DNA of 64,000 bases, taken from contig CALQTN020000008.1 in NCBI GenBank assembly GCA_943333505.2, forward strand, positions 37,260 through 101,259, in the 5' to 3' direction. Below the pieces are notes generated by a model. That model was given only the letters and a program-made list of their open reading frames with translations. It was not told where the DNA came from and did no database searches. Origin of the DNA: Asaia bogorensis. GTDB taxonomy: Bacteria; Pseudomonadota; Alphaproteobacteria; Acetobacterales; Acetobacteraceae. Of this stretch, positions 44,033 to 54,637 are shown piece after piece. The translations under genes and the position numbers were made by a program. The number at the start of each line of letters is the position of its first letter. Position 1 is the stretch's first letter.

Positions 44033-45000
44033 CCGCCTTGCTCGAAACAACCAACCTCACCGTCAGTTTCGGCGACCGCGCCGGCTGGTTCCGTTCAGCG
44101 CGCGAGGTTCTAGCGGTACGCAGCGTCAGCCTGGCGCTGCGGGCTGGCGAGGTGCTGGCAGTGGTCGGCGAAAGCGGCTCGGGCAAAACCACCCTTGCCC
44201 GCGCCTTGCTGGGGCTGGTGCCGATCGCGGCGGGCGAGGTGCGCTATGACGGACATGATACCGCGACGATGACTGCGTCCCAGGCGCTGGCGATGCGGCG
44301 GTCGGTGCAGATGGTGTTTCAGGACCCGTTCGGCTCGCTCGATCCCAGGCTTCCGGTTGGTGCGATTATCTCCGAACCGCTGGATATTCATGGCATCGGC
44401 ACCCCGGCGAGCCGCCGCGCACGGGTGGCGGAGTTGCTGGGCCTGGTGGGCCTGTCACCAGATGCCGCCGGGCGCTACCCGCATCAGTTCAGTGGCGGCC
44501 AGCGGCAGCGCATCGCCTTTGCCCGTGCCTTGGCGCCCGCGCCGCGGGTGATCATCGCCGATGAACCGCTTTCGGCGCTCGATGTCTCAATCCAGAGCCA
44601 GATGCTCAACATGGCAGCCGAATTGCGCACGCGGCTCGGCCTTGCCTATCTCATCATCAGCCATGATCTGGCGGCGGTGCATCACATCGCCGACCGGGTG
44701 GCGACGATGTATCTCGGCCGCATCGTCGAAGTGGCTGGCGTCGATACGTTGTTCGCCCGGCCGGCGCATCCTTATACCGCCGCCCTGCTGGCGGCGGTGC
44801 CACGGATCGGTGCCGGCAAATGGGTGCCGGGCGCGGCACTCGGCGGTGACATCCCGAGCCCGCTGGCGCCACCGCCGGGCTGTGCCTTCCATCCGCGCTG
44901 CGCGGCCGCCTCGCCGCTCTGCGCGACCACGACGCCTGATTTGCGGGCCATTGGGACCGGGCATGATGTCGCGTGCCACCACCCGCTGGGAGCCGCGTGA
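44029..45000 (+). CDS. peptide/nickel ABC transporter ATPase (DppF-like)
   Basis: A 323-residue ATPase. Walker A is VVGESGSGKTTLARALLG, Q-loop MVFQDPFGSLDPR, signature FSGGQRQRIAFARAL, Walker B VIIADEPLSALDV, H-loop IISHDLA. It ends with the cysteine-containing extension PPGCAFHPRCAAASPLC. The start overlaps the preceding stop by four bases, and its own stop overlaps the permease ATG by one base. It is the second nucleotide-binding subunit of the importer. Confidence 0.92.
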   Translation: MTALLETTNLTVSFGDRAGWFRSAREVLAVRSVSLALRAGEVLAVVGESGSGKTTLARALLGLVPIAAGEVRYDGHDTATMTASQALAMRRSVQMVFQDPFGSLDPRLPVGAIISEPLDIHGIGTPASRRARVAELLGLVGLSPDAAGRYPHQFSGGQRQRIAFARALAPAPRVIIADEPLSALDVSIQSQMLNMAAELRTRLGLAYLIISHDLAAVHHIADRVATMYLGRIVEVAGVDTLFARPAHPYTAALLAAVPRIGAGKWVPGAALGGDIPSPLAPPPGCAFHPRCAAASPLCATTTPDLRAIGTGHDVACHHPLGAA

Positions 45001-45962
45001 TGGGCAGGTTTCTCGCAGGTCGGATCACTGGCGCGGCGATTGTGCTGCTGTTAAAATCCTTTGTGATCTTCGCCCTGATCGGGCTGATGCCGGGCGATCC
45101 GCTCGACCTTATGATGAATGCCAATCCCGAGACCACGCCCGAGCAGATGGCGCATCTGCGCGCGATGTACGGCGTCGATCTGCCGATCACCCAGCGTTAC
45201 TGGACCTGGCTGGTGGCTGCCCTGCAGGGCGATTTCGGCTATTCGCGCATTCAGCACCGCCCGGTGCTCGACATTATCATCCCAGCCCTCGGCAACACCC
45301 TGATCCTGACAGGCGCCGCCTTCGTGCTCGCCACCACGCTCGCGGTCACCTTGGGCACCATTGCCGCGTTAAAGCGCGGCACCTGGATCGACCGGATCAT
45401 CAATCTGTTTTCCTTCGCGGGGATTTCGGTGCCTAGTTTCTGGCTCGGGCTGCTGATGATCTATCTGTTCGCGGTCAGGCTCGGCTGGCTGCCGGCCGGC
45501 GGCATGCCGCGCCCTGAGCAGGGATTTGGCGGCATGCTGGCCCATCTGGTGATGCCGGTGATGACGCTGGTGATCGTGGAAACCGGCGGGCTTGCCCGCT
45601 ACGCAAGGGCGGCGATGATCGAGGTATTGAGCCAGGATTATATCCGCACCGCCCGCGCCAAGGGCCTGACCGACCGGCGCATGCTGGTGCGCCATGCCCT
45701 GCGCAACGCGCTGATCCCGGTGCTGACCCTGGTTGCCTTGCAACTCGGAGGGCTGTTTTCCGGGGCCGCGCTGACCGAGGCGATGTTCGCCTGGCGCGGC
45801 ATGGGGCGGCTGATCCTGGAGGCCATTCTGGGCAATGATTATAATCTCGCGCTGGTCTGTCTGATGTTTGTCACCGCCACAATCCTGATCGCCAACATCT
45901 TCGCCGATATTGCCTATACCTGGCTCGATCCCCGCATCAGCCTCGGGAAGCGCCGGCGATGA
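45000..45962 (+). CDS. peptide/nickel ABC transporter permease (DppB-like)
   Basis: A 320-residue membrane permease with about six helices. N-terminal LLKSFVIFALIGLMPGDPLD and the EAA loop ARYARAAMIEVLSQDYIRTA with ARAKGL are typical of DppB. Conserved GISVPSFWLGLLMIYLF and the AALTEAMFAWRGMGRL end region are also present. It starts on the overlapping base of the ATPase stop and overlaps the next permease by four bases. Confidence 0.92.
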   Translation: MGRFLAGRITGAAIVLLLKSFVIFALIGLMPGDPLDLMMNANPETTPEQMAHLRAMYGVDLPITQRYWTWLVAALQGDFGYSRIQHRPVLDIIIPALGNTLILTGAAFVLATTLAVTLGTIAALKRGTWIDRIINLFSFAGISVPSFWLGLLMIYLFAVRLGWLPAGGMPRPEQGFGGMLAHLVMPVMTLVIVETGGLARYARAAMIEVLSQDYIRTARAKGLTDRRMLVRHALRNALIPVLTLVALQLGGLFSGAALTEAMFAWRGMGRLILEAILGNDYNLALVCLMFVTATILIANIFADIAYTWLDPRISLGKRRR

Positions 45963-46867
45963 CCGAAGCATCGGTATCGGTCTGGCAACTGCGCTGGCGT
46001 CGTCTGGCGCGGGACCGGGTGGCGCTGGCGGCATTGTCGGTGCTGGCCCTGCTCTATGCGCTGTGCTTTTCGGCGGCCTGGATCGAATTATGGCTCGATG
46101 TCACCGGGGTCGATACTGACCTGATGAGCCGGTTTGATCCGATCGATGCACGGCACTGGCTCGGGAGTGATGAGGCTGGGCGTGACGAATTCACTCGCAT
46201 CCTGCGCGGCGGGCAGGTGTCGCTGTCGATCGGGCTGTTCGCGGCCATCGGGTCAAGCTTCGTCGGCACAGTGATCGGCGCCACGGCGGGTTATTTCCGC
46301 GGCCGGGTCGATATGGTGCTGATGCGCTTTACCGATTTCATGCTGGCCATGCCGGCGCTGCCGGTGCTGATCATCCTGGCAGCAATCGACCTCACCAAGC
46401 TGGGTTTCAGCCAGGATTTCGTGCGCTCGGGGGCGGCTGGATACTGGCGGATCGTGTTGATCGTGACCTTGCTCGGCTGGACCACGGTTGCCCGCCTGGT
46501 CAGGGCCGCGACATTGTCGCTGGTTGAACGGGAATTCGTGCTCGCCGCGCGCGCGCAGGGGGCGTCATCTTTGCGGGTATTATGGGTGCATGTGCTGCCC
46601 AATGCGGTGACCCCGATCATTGTTGCGACAACTTTGCGTATGGGGGGCGTAATTTTGACTGAAAGCGCGCTAAGCTTTCTTGGCGTCGGCATCCAGCCGC
46701 CGTCGACAAGCTGGGGTAGCATGTTGACCAACGCACAGGAGTTGATGGCGTCCAACCCGTTGCTCGCGGTCTATCCGGGGGCGGCGATCCTGATGGCGGT
46801 GATCGCGATCAATTTTGTCGGCGACGGGTTGCAATCCGCCTTCGATCCGCGAGCCGACCCCCATTGA
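45959..46867 (+). CDS. peptide/nickel ABC transporter permease (DppC-like)
   Basis: A 302-residue permease. [20 protein letters not shown] is the N-terminal signature helix, [17 protein letters not shown] the family LGTDxxGRD block, and [17 protein letters not shown] the EAA loop. [19 protein letters not shown] completes the fold. It ends five bases before the histidine-kinase start, placing a sensor kinase directly in the transporter operon. Confidence 0.92.
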   Translation: MTEASVSVWQLRWRRLARDRVALAALSVLALLYALCFSAAWIELWLDVTGVDTDLMSRFDPIDARHWLGSDEAGRDEFTRILRGGQVSLSIGLFAAIGSSFVGTVIGATAGYFRGRVDMVLMRFTDFMLAMPALPVLIILAAIDLTKLGFSQDFVRSGAAGYWRIVLIVTLLGWTTVARLVRAATLSLVEREFVLAARAQGASSLRVLWVHVLPNAVTPIIVATTLRMGGVILTESALSFLGVGIQPPSTSWGSMLTNAQELMASNPLLAVYPGAAILMAVIAINFVGDGLQSAFDPRADPH

Positions 46868-46871
46868 CGAT

Positions 46872-49814
46872 GTGCCCCACAGGATTGCGGGCGTGATTGG
46901 CGGGCGGCGGGAAAAGCTGGTCACAGCCGCCGCGTCCTGGCTTGCTTACGGCCTCGCCGTGCTTATGACTGTCGGCCTCGTCAGTGGCAGCGTCTATATC
47001 CATCTGGCCAATGAGTTCCGCAAGACCGAGGAGAGCACCTTCGCCCAGACCGGAAATCTGGCCTTGGGTTTTGCCGAGAACATCCAGCGCAGCCTGGAGG
47101 CTATCGACCAGACACTGATTTATGTCCGCGATGCCTACAGCGCCGATCCGCAGCGTTTTGATCTGACGAAATGGACCCGCAGCGGCCCGGTCGTCGGGCG
47201 CCCATCGGTGCGGATATCGGTGCTCGATGCCAGCGGCGCGTTGCGCAGCACCAATCTCGGCGCGTTGTCAGGCAAGGTTGATCTGTCGGACAGCGAAATC
47301 GTCCAGATGCAAAGTGGCGCCACCGAGGACCGGTTGCGCATCGGCCTGCCGGTTCGCGCCGCTGGAAATGGTCGCTGGGTGCTCAATGTCACCCGCCGCA
47401 TCGTCGGGCCGGGTGGCGGGTTCGCCGGCATTGTGGTGGCAACGATCAATCTCGACTATTTCACCCGTTTCTACGATGCGCTCGACCTGAACCACGCAGC
47501 CGTCGTGCTGGTCGGCCAGGACGGCATTGTGCGCGCGCGGGCACCGAATGCGGAGAATGTCATCGGCCAACCCTATCGTGGCACCGCCGCCGAGGAGCTC
47601 CTGCTTGGCGAGCGCGACCGCGGCCAGTTTCGCGGCGCCAGTGCCTATGACGGGGTGATGCGACTTTACAGCTATAACCGGGTGCCGGATTACCCGTTGA
47701 CGGTGCTGGTCGGCCTCAATGTTGGGGAGGCATTCGCGACCTATCGCGGCCATGCGCGGCTGGCCATTTCGGCCGCCGTCGCCATCGTACTGCTGCTGCT
47801 GCTGGGTGCGATAACTATGCTGCGCCAGCATCAGCGGCTGACCGGATCGCAGCGCGCTTTGTCGGCCACGCTCGAGAATATCAGCCAGGGCATCATGATG
47901 ATCGACCCGAGCGGCGGCATGCCGGTGATGAACCATCGTGCCATCGGGCTGCTGGGTTTACCGGCGGAGTTACTGCGTCCGGAAACCAAATTCCGCGATA
48001 TTGTTGCCTGGCAGGTGGCGCAGGGGGAATTCGGGCCGCCCGACAAAGTGGAGCCCAACATCATCGAGGTGTTGCGTACCGGCATCCCCGACTTTGCCCC
48101 CGAAGCGCGCGAGCGGGTGCGGCCCAATGGCGTGGTGTTGGAAATCCGCAGTGAAGTGCTGCCCAATGGCGGGGTGGTTCGGACCTATACCGATATCACC
48201 GACCGTCGCCGCAACGAACGCGCGCTTGCCATGGCGCGCGATGCGGCCGAAGCCGCCGGGCGGGCACGCGCGGAATTTCTGGCGGTGATGAGCCATGAAA
48301 TCCGCACCCCGATGAACGGCATCATCGGCGTTGCCGGCCTGCTGATGGACATGAACCTGGCACCGAACGAGACGCATTATGTCCGGATCGTGCTCGACTC
48401 GGCGCAGCATTTGCTGCACCTGATCAACGATATCCTGGATTTCTCCCGGCTCGATGTCGGCCGCCTCGACCTCGAGGACGCCCCGCTCGATCTCGCCGCA
48501 GTGATGCGCGAAAGCCTTGAGATCGTGAGCCATGCCGCCCAGACCAAAGGGATCACCGTCGCGCATGAGATCGCCGCCGACGTCCCCACCAATCTGCTCG
48601 GGGACGGCCATCGCCTGCGGCAGATACTGCTCAACCTGGTCGGCAACGGCATCAAGTTCACCAGTGCCGGCAGTGTCACCGTGGTGGTGCAGCGCATCCG
48701 CACCGAAATGACCGATGCCGGCCCGGCCATCCGGTTGGGTTTTGCCGTGATCGACACCGGCATCGGCATCCCACCCGAGGCGACGTCGAAGCTGTTCAAC
48801 GAATTCACCCAGGTCGACAGTTCCATTTCGCGGCGCTTTGGCGGCAGCGGTCTTGGTCTCGCCATCAGCCGGGGCCTGATCGAACAGATGGGCGGCCATA
48901 TCAACGTCGAAAGCGCCGTCGGGGTTGGCAGCACGTTCCGCTTCGATATCCGCCTCCGCCTGCCGCCAGCGGACGCAGAGGACCGCCCCGCCGAGCCTGT
49001 TGCCTTGCCCGCGCGGGCCGACGCGACTGCGAGCTTTGCGGTTCTGGTGGCCGAAGACAATATGACCAACCGACTGGTGGCGACACGGATGCTGGAGCGT
49101 CTCGGCCATCGGGTAACCGCCGTTGAGGACGGCGCGCAGGCGCTGGGAGCGGTTGCTGCGGGCGATTTCGACATGGTGCTGATGGATGTGATGATGCCGG
49201 AGATGGATGGCATCGCGGCAACCATCGCCATCCGCGGTTTGCCTGGTCCACGGGCGGAGATCCCGATCATCGGGCTTACCGCCAATCTGCTGGCCACCGA
49301 CCGGGAGCGCTGCTTTGCCGCCGGGATGAACCATTTTGAAACCAAGCCCATTACCCTTTCGCGCCTGAAAGCCGCGATCGCGGCGGTGATGGAGGGGAAA
49401 AACCCGGTCCTGGAGCCCCCGGCTCAGCCCAATACGGACGGGTTTGATCGGAGTCGGCTCGACGGCCTCGCCCAGCAGATCGGGCCAGAGGCAACCGCCG
49501 CTGTGGTGCGCCAATTCATCGACGATGGCGGCCGACAGATCGATACGCTGATGGCACTGGCGGAAAGCGGACGCACCGAACTTGTGCAGCATCAGGCCGA
49601 GCTGGTGATGCGGGCGGCAGAAAATCTCGGTCTGTTGCACCTTGCCGCGGTCGCTGAAAAATTCCGCAACGCGGTCGCCGGCAACGATGCAGGCCTCGCG
49701 GGGCTGGCAGTCCAGGTTCAGTCGATTTTCCGGTCGAGCATCGACATCGTGCGGGCCTGGCAGCCTGCAATGGTGCCGCCCGCCGAGTCGGCACTCGACA
49801 AATCCGACGCGTGA
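46872..49814 (+). CDS. hybrid sensor histidine kinase with receiver and degenerate HPt
   Basis: About 980 residues. Two membrane helices flank an extracytoplasmic dCache-like sensor (about 20-300; [20 protein letters not shown] and [17 protein letters not shown]). A PAS-like segment (about 330-450) follows. The HisKA motif [12 protein letters not shown] puts the phospho-His at about 475, then HATPase boxes [18 protein letters not shown] and [12 protein letters not shown]. The receiver has [12 protein letters not shown] (Asp about 772). The end resembles an HPt domain, but the phospho-histidine position is not His ([13 protein letters not shown]). GTG 46872 is the likely start; an earlier ATG at 46815 would overlap the permease. 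Its operon with the importer suggests that it senses the imported solute. Confidence 0.88.
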   Translation: MPHRIAGVIGGRREKLVTAAASWLAYGLAVLMTVGLVSGSVYIHLANEFRKTEESTFAQTGNLALGFAENIQRSLEAIDQTLIYVRDAYSADPQRFDLTKWTRSGPVVGRPSVRISVLDASGALRSTNLGALSGKVDLSDSEIVQMQSGATEDRLRIGLPVRAAGNGRWVLNVTRRIVGPGGGFAGIVVATINLDYFTRFYDALDLNHAAVVLVGQDGIVRARAPNAENVIGQPYRGTAAEELLLGERDRGQFRGASAYDGVMRLYSYNRVPDYPLTVLVGLNVGEAFATYRGHARLAISAAVAIVLLLLLGAITMLRQHQRLTGSQRALSATLENISQGIMMIDPSGGMPVMNHRAIGLLGLPAELLRPETKFRDIVAWQVAQGEFGPPDKVEPNIIEVLRTGIPDFAPEARERVRPNGVVLEIRSEVLPNGGVVRTYTDITDRRRNERALAMARDAAEAAGRARAEFLAVMSHEIRTPMNGIIGVAGLLMDMNLAPNETHYVRIVLDSAQHLLHLINDILDFSRLDVGRLDLEDAPLDLAAVMRESLEIVSHAAQTKGITVAHEIAADVPTNLLGDGHRLRQILLNLVGNGIKFTSAGSVTVVVQRIRTEMTDAGPAIRLGFAVIDTGIGIPPEATSKLFNEFTQVDSSISRRFGGSGLGLAISRGLIEQMGGHINVESAVGVGSTFRFDIRLRLPPADAEDRPAEPVALPARADATASFAVLVAEDNMTNRLVATRMLERLGHRVTAVEDGAQALGAVAAGDFDMVLMDVMMPEMDGIAATIAIRGLPGPRAEIPIIGLTANLLATDRERCFAAGMNHFETKPITLSRLKAAIAAVMEGKNPVLEPPAQPNTDGFDRSRLDGLAQQIGPEATAAVVRQFIDDGGRQIDTLMALAESGRTELVQHQAELVMRAAENLGLLHLAAVAEKFRNAVAGNDAGLAGLAVQVQSIFRSSIDIVRAWQPAMVPPAESALDKSDA

Positions 49815-49885
49815 GGCAAAAACTCCAAGGCGAGCGGCGCGACCGGCTGGGTGCACCGCCAGACATGTGACGAAGGAATGACCGA

Positions 49886-52030
49886 ATGAGCCACGAGACC
49901 GAGGGTCGGCTGCGGATTGCGCCGGTGCTGAAACGCTTCATCGATACCGAGGCGCTGCGGGGAACCGGGCTCACGTCCGCCGCATTCTGGGGCGGGATGG
50001 AGCGGCTGGTGGCCGTATTCGGACCGCGCAACGCAAAATTGCTTGCCGAGCGCGACCGGTTACAGGCCGCAATCGACGCCTGGCACCTTGCACGCCGTGG
50101 CCAGATTTTCGACGCGAGTGCCTATAACGCGTTCCTGAGTGAGATCGGCTATCTCCGCCCGGCGCCAGGCGCGTTCGCCGTTGCAACCGCCAATGTGGAT
50201 CCCGAGATCGCCACCATGGCCGGGCCGCAGCTGGTGGTTCCGGTCAGCAATGCGCGCTACGCGCTGAATGCTGGCAATGCGCGCTGGGGCAGCCTGTACG
50301 ACGCGCTTTATGGCACTGACGCCATTGCCGAAGATGACGGCGCCACCCGCGCCGGCGGCTACAACCCGATCCGCGGCGCAAAAGTGGTCGCCCGCGCCAA
50401 GGCGTTCCTCGATGACGCGGTGCCGCTTGCCGGCGCCAGCCACACTGCCGCGACTGGATATGCGGTGGTTGGCGGCGCGCTGGTTGCCGGCGCCACGCCG
50501 CTCGCCGCTCCGGCGCAGTTCATTGGCTATCGCGGCGAGGCTGCGTCCCCAACCGCCATTCTGCTGCGCCATAACGGGCTGCATATCGAATTGCTGCTCG
50601 ACCGCAGCCATCCGATCGGGCGCGACGATCTGGCGGGCCTTGCGGATGTGGTGATCGAGTCGGCGCTGACCACGATTATGGATTGCGAGGACTCGGTCGC
50701 CGCCGTCGATGCCGACGACAAGGTCGAGATTTACCGCAACTGGCTTGGACTGATGAGCGGCACGCTATCGGCGAGCTTTGCCAAGGACGGCAAGACCCTG
50801 GAACGCCGCCTGAACCCGGACCGGGTTTATACCGGCGCTGCCGGCGGCACGGTGACGGTCGCCGGGCGCAGCCTGATGCTGGTGCGCAATGTCGGCCATC
50901 ACATGTTCACCGACGCGATCCTGGATGAAACCGGGGCAGAAACGCCGGAGACCATCATGGATGCCGCGATCACCAGCCTGATCGCGCTGCATGACGTGAA
51001 CGGCAAGCGGATGAATTCGCGGGCCGGCTCGGTTTATATCGTCAAGCCCAAGATGCATGGCCCGGACGAGGTGGCGTTTGCGTCGGATTTGTTCGCAGCC
51101 GTGGAAGACATGCTCGGCATGGCGCGCAACACGTTGAAGATGGGCATCATGGACGAGGAACGCCGCACCAGTGCCAACCTCGCCGCCTGCATTTACGCGG
51201 CGCGCGACCGGGTGGCCTTCATCAATACCGGGTTCCTCGACCGGACCGGCGATGAAATCCATACCTCGATGGAAGCTGGTACCATGGTGCGCAAGGGCGA
51301 CATGAGGACCAGCGTGTGGATTGGCGCCTACGAGAACAACAATGTCGATGTCGGGCTCGCCAGCGGCCTGCGCGGCAAAGCCCAGATCGGCAAGGGCATG
51401 TGGGCCGCCCCCGACCGGATGGCCGACATGCTGGCGCAGAAGATTGGCCATCCGCGCGCCGGCGCAAACACCGCCTGGGTGCCGTCGCCGACGGCGGCCA
51501 CCCTGCACGCGCTGCATTATCACATGGTCGAGGTCGGCTCGGTGCAATCCGAGATTGCCAAGCGGGTTGCCGCCACGCGCGCCGACCTGCTGACCCTGCC
51601 GCTCGCTGACCGGCCGAACTGGTCGCCCGATGAAGTCCAGCTTGAACTCGACAACAACGCCCAGGGCATTCTTGGCTACGTGGTGCGCTGGATCGACCAG
51701 GGGGTTGGCTGTTCCAAGGTGCCGGACATTCACGATGTCGGGCTGATGGAAGATCGCGCCACCTTGCGCATTTCGAGCCAGCATATCGCCAACTGGATGC
51801 ATCAGGGGGTAACGACCGAGGCGCAGGTGATGGCGACGATGAAACGCATGGCGCTGGTGGTGGATCGGCAGAATGCCGGCGATCCTTTGTATACGCCGAT
51901 GGCGCCATCCTATGACGGCATCGCCTTCAAGGCGGCGTGTGAGTTGGTGTTGCAAGGCCGGGTGCAGCCGAACGGCTACACCGAGTTCGTCCTGCATCGT
52001 AGCCGGCGCCTGGCGAAGGCCGCCGCGTAA
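49886..52030 (+). CDS. glcB: malate synthase G
   Basis: A 714-residue malate synthase that condenses glyoxylate and acetyl-CoA in the glyoxylate pathway. Family blocks include [36 protein letters not shown] metal/active-site region, [39 protein letters not shown] and the C-terminal catalytic region [15 protein letters not shown] and [10 protein letters not shown]. Length fits isoform G. GAAGGAATG gives a good ribosome site. It stands next to a hybrid kinase but with a 71-base gap. Confidence 0.95.
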   Translation: MSHETEGRLRIAPVLKRFIDTEALRGTGLTSAAFWGGMERLVAVFGPRNAKLLAERDRLQAAIDAWHLARRGQIFDASAYNAFLSEIGYLRPAPGAFAVATANVDPEIATMAGPQLVVPVSNARYALNAGNARWGSLYDALYGTDAIAEDDGATRAGGYNPIRGAKVVARAKAFLDDAVPLAGASHTAATGYAVVGGALVAGATPLAAPAQFIGYRGEAASPTAILLRHNGLHIELLLDRSHPIGRDDLAGLADVVIESALTTIMDCEDSVAAVDADDKVEIYRNWLGLMSGTLSASFAKDGKTLERRLNPDRVYTGAAGGTVTVAGRSLMLVRNVGHHMFTDAILDETGAETPETIMDAAITSLIALHDVNGKRMNSRAGSVYIVKPKMHGPDEVAFASDLFAAVEDMLGMARNTLKMGIMDEERRTSANLAACIYAARDRVAFINTGFLDRTGDEIHTSMEAGTMVRKGDMRTSVWIGAYENNNVDVGLASGLRGKAQIGKGMWAAPDRMADMLAQKIGHPRAGANTAWVPSPTAATLHALHYHMVEVGSVQSEIAKRVAATRADLLTLPLADRPNWSPDEVQLELDNNAQGILGYVVRWIDQGVGCSKVPDIHDVGLMEDRATLRISSQHIANWMHQGVTTEAQVMATMKRMALVVDRQNAGDPLYTPMAPSYDGIAFKAACELVLQGRVQPNGYTEFVLHRSRRLAKAAA

Positions 52031-52032
52031 AC

Positions 52033-52227
52033 TTGCTGTTTCTCGACGATCTTCCGCTTGGCGTTGATTTCCCCTGCGGCAGCTTCACACTGTCGCGGCC
52101 GGAGATCATCGCCCGCCCGCGCGATGCCACGCGCGGGCGGGCGATGATCTCCGGCGAGGCTTTGCTGGGTGGCACGATCGCGATGCGGTTTGGGGTGACG
52201 TATGTTGTGCGCAAGGCCTGCCTCTAG
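52033..52227 (+). pseudogene. truncated MaoC-like dehydratase fragment carrying a palindrome
   Basis: A 64-codon frame from TTG 52033 whose first 26 residues (LFLDDLPLGVDFPCGSFTLS, then RPEIIA) match the N-terminus of MaoC acyl-CoA dehydratases. The catalytic hotdog segment is missing; the remainder runs through a perfect palindrome and ends GVTYVVRKACL. It is probably a gene remnant. It begins two bases after the glcB stop. Confidence 0.55.
52099..52154. repeat. perfect 25-bp inverted repeat
   Basis: Bases 52099-52123 are the exact reverse complement of 52130-52154, with a six-base spacer. The arms are very GC-rich. It could act as a terminator for glcB on the transcript, but the length and perfection are unusual in this window. 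No T run follows. Confidence 0.85.
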
Positions 52228-52259
52228 TCGCAGGCTAGGGGGCGTGGCAGTCTAACGGT

Positions 52260-53096
52260 ATGATCGATCTCCGCCCCCTCCTTGCCCAACCTGGTCGCAA
52301 TGATCTCGACGTGGAACTGCCCGCCCTGCCCGGCCGGCGCATTATCCTGCGCTGCGCGCGGCCACGACACTTCACCTTTGCCACGCCGATCCTGTTCGTG
52401 CATCACGGGGTCAACCGCAACGGCGCCGATTACCGCGATTATTGGCTGCCATTGGTTGACGAGGCCGATCTGCTGGTGATCGCGCCGGAATTCCCCGATG
52501 CCGGCTTTCCGAAGGCGGCGTGGTATAATTTCGGCAATCGCACCACTGCGGCCGGGCGTCAAAAGCCGCAGGAGGAATGGACGTACGGGTTGGACAAAGC
52601 CGTGTTTGACGCGATGCGCGACCAGGACCTCACCCGGCGGCGGACCTATGGCGTGTGGGGGCATTCGGCCGGCGGGCAGTTCGTGCATCGCATGATCGAG
52701 CTTGGACTGCGCGACCATGTGCGGATTGCCATCACCGCCAATGCCGGCACCTATGCGATGCCGACCCTGGATGTTGCCTATCCGTTTGGACTGGGCGGCA
52801 CTGGCCTGGATGACGATGGTCTGCGCCGTCTGCTCGGGTTTCGCCTGACCGTGATGGCCGGCACCGCCGATATCGATACAACATCCGAGCATTTTCCGCG
52901 TGACAAGGCGGCGATGGCGCAAGGGCCGACGCGCTACGCCCGCGCCCATAACTTCATCGCCACCGCGCGCGCCGAGGCGGCACGCCTTGGCATCACCTGC
53001 GCCTGGACGATCGTTGACGTCCCTGATGTCGGCCATGACGGCGAACGCATGGCCCAGGCCGCGACCAAGACCCTGTCCGCGGCGCTTCACATTTAA
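52260..53096 (+). CDS. alpha/beta hydrolase, esterase/PHB-depolymerase-like
   Basis: A 278-residue alpha/beta-hydrolase. ILFVHHGVNRNGADYRDYW is the oxyanion block, LVIAPEFPDAGFP follows, and the nucleophile elbow is GVWGHSAGGQFVHRM (Ser). TVMAGTADIDTTSE and VPDVGHDGERMA give the acid and His regions. It resembles small feruloyl-esterase/poly-hydroxyalkanoate-depolymerase relatives. No signal peptide. The M20 gene follows 11 bases later and may be co-transcribed. Confidence 0.82.
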   Translation: MIDLRPLLAQPGRNDLDVELPALPGRRIILRCARPRHFTFATPILFVHHGVNRNGADYRDYWLPLVDEADLLVIAPEFPDAGFPKAAWYNFGNRTTAAGRQKPQEEWTYGLDKAVFDAMRDQDLTRRRTYGVWGHSAGGQFVHRMIELGLRDHVRIAITANAGTYAMPTLDVAYPFGLGGTGLDDDGLRRLLGFRLTVMAGTADIDTTSEHFPRDKAAMAQGPTRYARAHNFIATARAEAARLGITCAWTIVDVPDVGHDGERMAQAATKTLSAALHI

Positions 53097-53107
53097 GGAA
53101 CCCGGCC

Positions 53108-54523
53108 ATGCAGAATATCGAACCGATCTGGCAACTGGTGGACGACAAGCGCGCCGAATACGTGGCACTTGCCGACCGCATCTGGGACAAGCCGGAAATC
53201 GCCTATGACGAATACGAGTCCACCGCCGAGCATACCGCCATGCTCGAAGCCGAGGGCTTTCGGGTGACGCGCAACGTCGCCGGCATTCCGACCGCGGTGA
53301 TGGGTGAAGCTGGCGAGGACGGACCGGTGATCGCCATCCTCGGTGAATACGACGCGCTGCCCGGCCTGTCCCAGGAAGCTGGCATTGCCGAACATAAGCC
53401 GCTGCCCGGCAATGGCTTGGGGCATGGTTGCGGGCATAATTTGCTGGGCACCGCGTCGCTTCTTGCAGCAACCGCGGTCAAGGACTGGATGACGGCCAAC
53501 GGCATCAAGGGCCGGGTGCGCTACTATGGCTGCCCGGCGGAAGAAGGCGGGGCGGCGAAATCCTTCATGGTGCGCGAAGGCGCGTTCAAGGATGTCGATA
53601 TCGCGATTTCCTGGCATCCTGCGGCGTTTTCTGGGGTGAATGACGCGATGTCGCTCGCCAATACCCGCATTGATTTCACCTTCACCGGGCGCGCCAGCCA
53701 CGCCGCCGCCGCGCCGCATCTTGGCCGCTCCGCGCTCGATGCGGTCGAACTGATGAATGTCGGCGTCAACTATATGCGCGAACACATGCCGTCCGACGCC
53801 CGCATTCATTACGCAATGCTGGATGGCGGCGGCGTTGCCCCCAACGTGGTCCAGGCGCGCGCCAAGGTGCGCTACGCGATCCGTGCCCGCGAACTGCCTG
53901 AATTATGGCCGCTGATTGAGCGGGTTAAAAAAGTCGCCGAGGGCGCGGCATTGATGACCGAAACCAAGGTCGAGGTTGAAGTGGTGAGCGCGGTGTCCAA
54001 CCTGTTGGGTAACACGCCGCTGGAACAGGCGATGTACCGTGCCTTCGAACGGCTCGGCCCGCCGCAATTCGACGACGCCGATCGGGACTATGCCCGCCAG
54101 ATCCAGACGACGTTGTCGGCCGAGGATATCACCTCGGCGTTCCGTCGGGTTGGCGCCAAGCCTGACATGACCAAGCCGCTCTGCGATGCCATCGTGCCGC
54201 TCGACGCCAAGGGCGCGCCGATGATGGGCTCGACCGATGTCGGCGATGTCAGCTGGGTGGTGCCGACGGTGCAGGCGCGCGGGGCGACTTACGCGATCGG
54301 CACGCCGGGCCATAGCTGGCAGTTGACCGCGCAGGGCAAGTCTGGGATCGCCCATAAGGGGATGATCCATGTCGCCAAGATCATGGCGGCGACGGCGGTG
54401 GAGGCTTTGAATAATCCGGCTGTCATTGACGCGGCCAAGGCGGATTATGCGGCGCGGACGACGGATAATCCCTATGTTTGTCCGTTGCCGACTGATGTTA
54501 TGCCGCCGATTAAGAAGAAATAA
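53108..54523 (+). CDS. M20 family amidohydrolase, AbgB-like (paralogue 2)
   Basis: A 471-residue M20 enzyme, closely similar to the one at 9340-10758 over its full length: ILGEYDALPGLSQ, GLGHGCGHNLLGTA, YYGCPAEEGGAAKSFM, GRASHAAAAPHLGRSALDAV and STDVGDVSWVVPTVQA are shared almost unchanged. The AAGGA ribosome site precedes the ATG. It is coupled loosely to the esterase upstream and closed by the three-hairpin repeat copy B. Two copies in one window suggest duplication with subfunctions. Substrate unknown. Confidence 0.87.
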   Translation: MQNIEPIWQLVDDKRAEYVALADRIWDKPEIAYDEYESTAEHTAMLEAEGFRVTRNVAGIPTAVMGEAGEDGPVIAILGEYDALPGLSQEAGIAEHKPLPGNGLGHGCGHNLLGTASLLAATAVKDWMTANGIKGRVRYYGCPAEEGGAAKSFMVREGAFKDVDIAISWHPAAFSGVNDAMSLANTRIDFTFTGRASHAAAAPHLGRSALDAVELMNVGVNYMREHMPSDARIHYAMLDGGGVAPNVVQARAKVRYAIRARELPELWPLIERVKKVAEGAALMTETKVEVEVVSAVSNLLGNTPLEQAMYRAFERLGPPQFDDADRDYARQIQTTLSAEDITSAFRRVGAKPDMTKPLCDAIVPLDAKGAPMMGSTDVGDVSWVVPTVQARGATYAIGTPGHSWQLTAQGKSGIAHKGMIHVAKIMAATAVEALNNPAVIDAAKADYAARTTDNPYVCPLPTDVMPPIKKK

Positions 54524-54524
54524 A

Positions 54525-54637
54525 GCAAAAAACTTTACGACTTTGTTGCCGTTGGCGTGGGACTGCAGTGAGTTCTCACGCCAACGGCAACAAAGTATCA
54601 AAAAGTTTTTTTGCTTCTTTTTGTTCACAAAAAGAAG
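54525..54637. repeat. hairpin repeat, copy B (terminator-like)
   Basis: Bases 54540-54559 pair perfectly with 54577-54596 (20 bp, 17-base loop), with the outer A/T-rich arms continuing the stem. A second perfect 11-bp stem pairs 54614-54624 with 54627-54637. Sequence similarity to copy A at 13826 covers the core GTTGGCGTGG and CCAACGGCAAC arms. It sits directly after the M20 gene stop. Confidence 0.75.
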
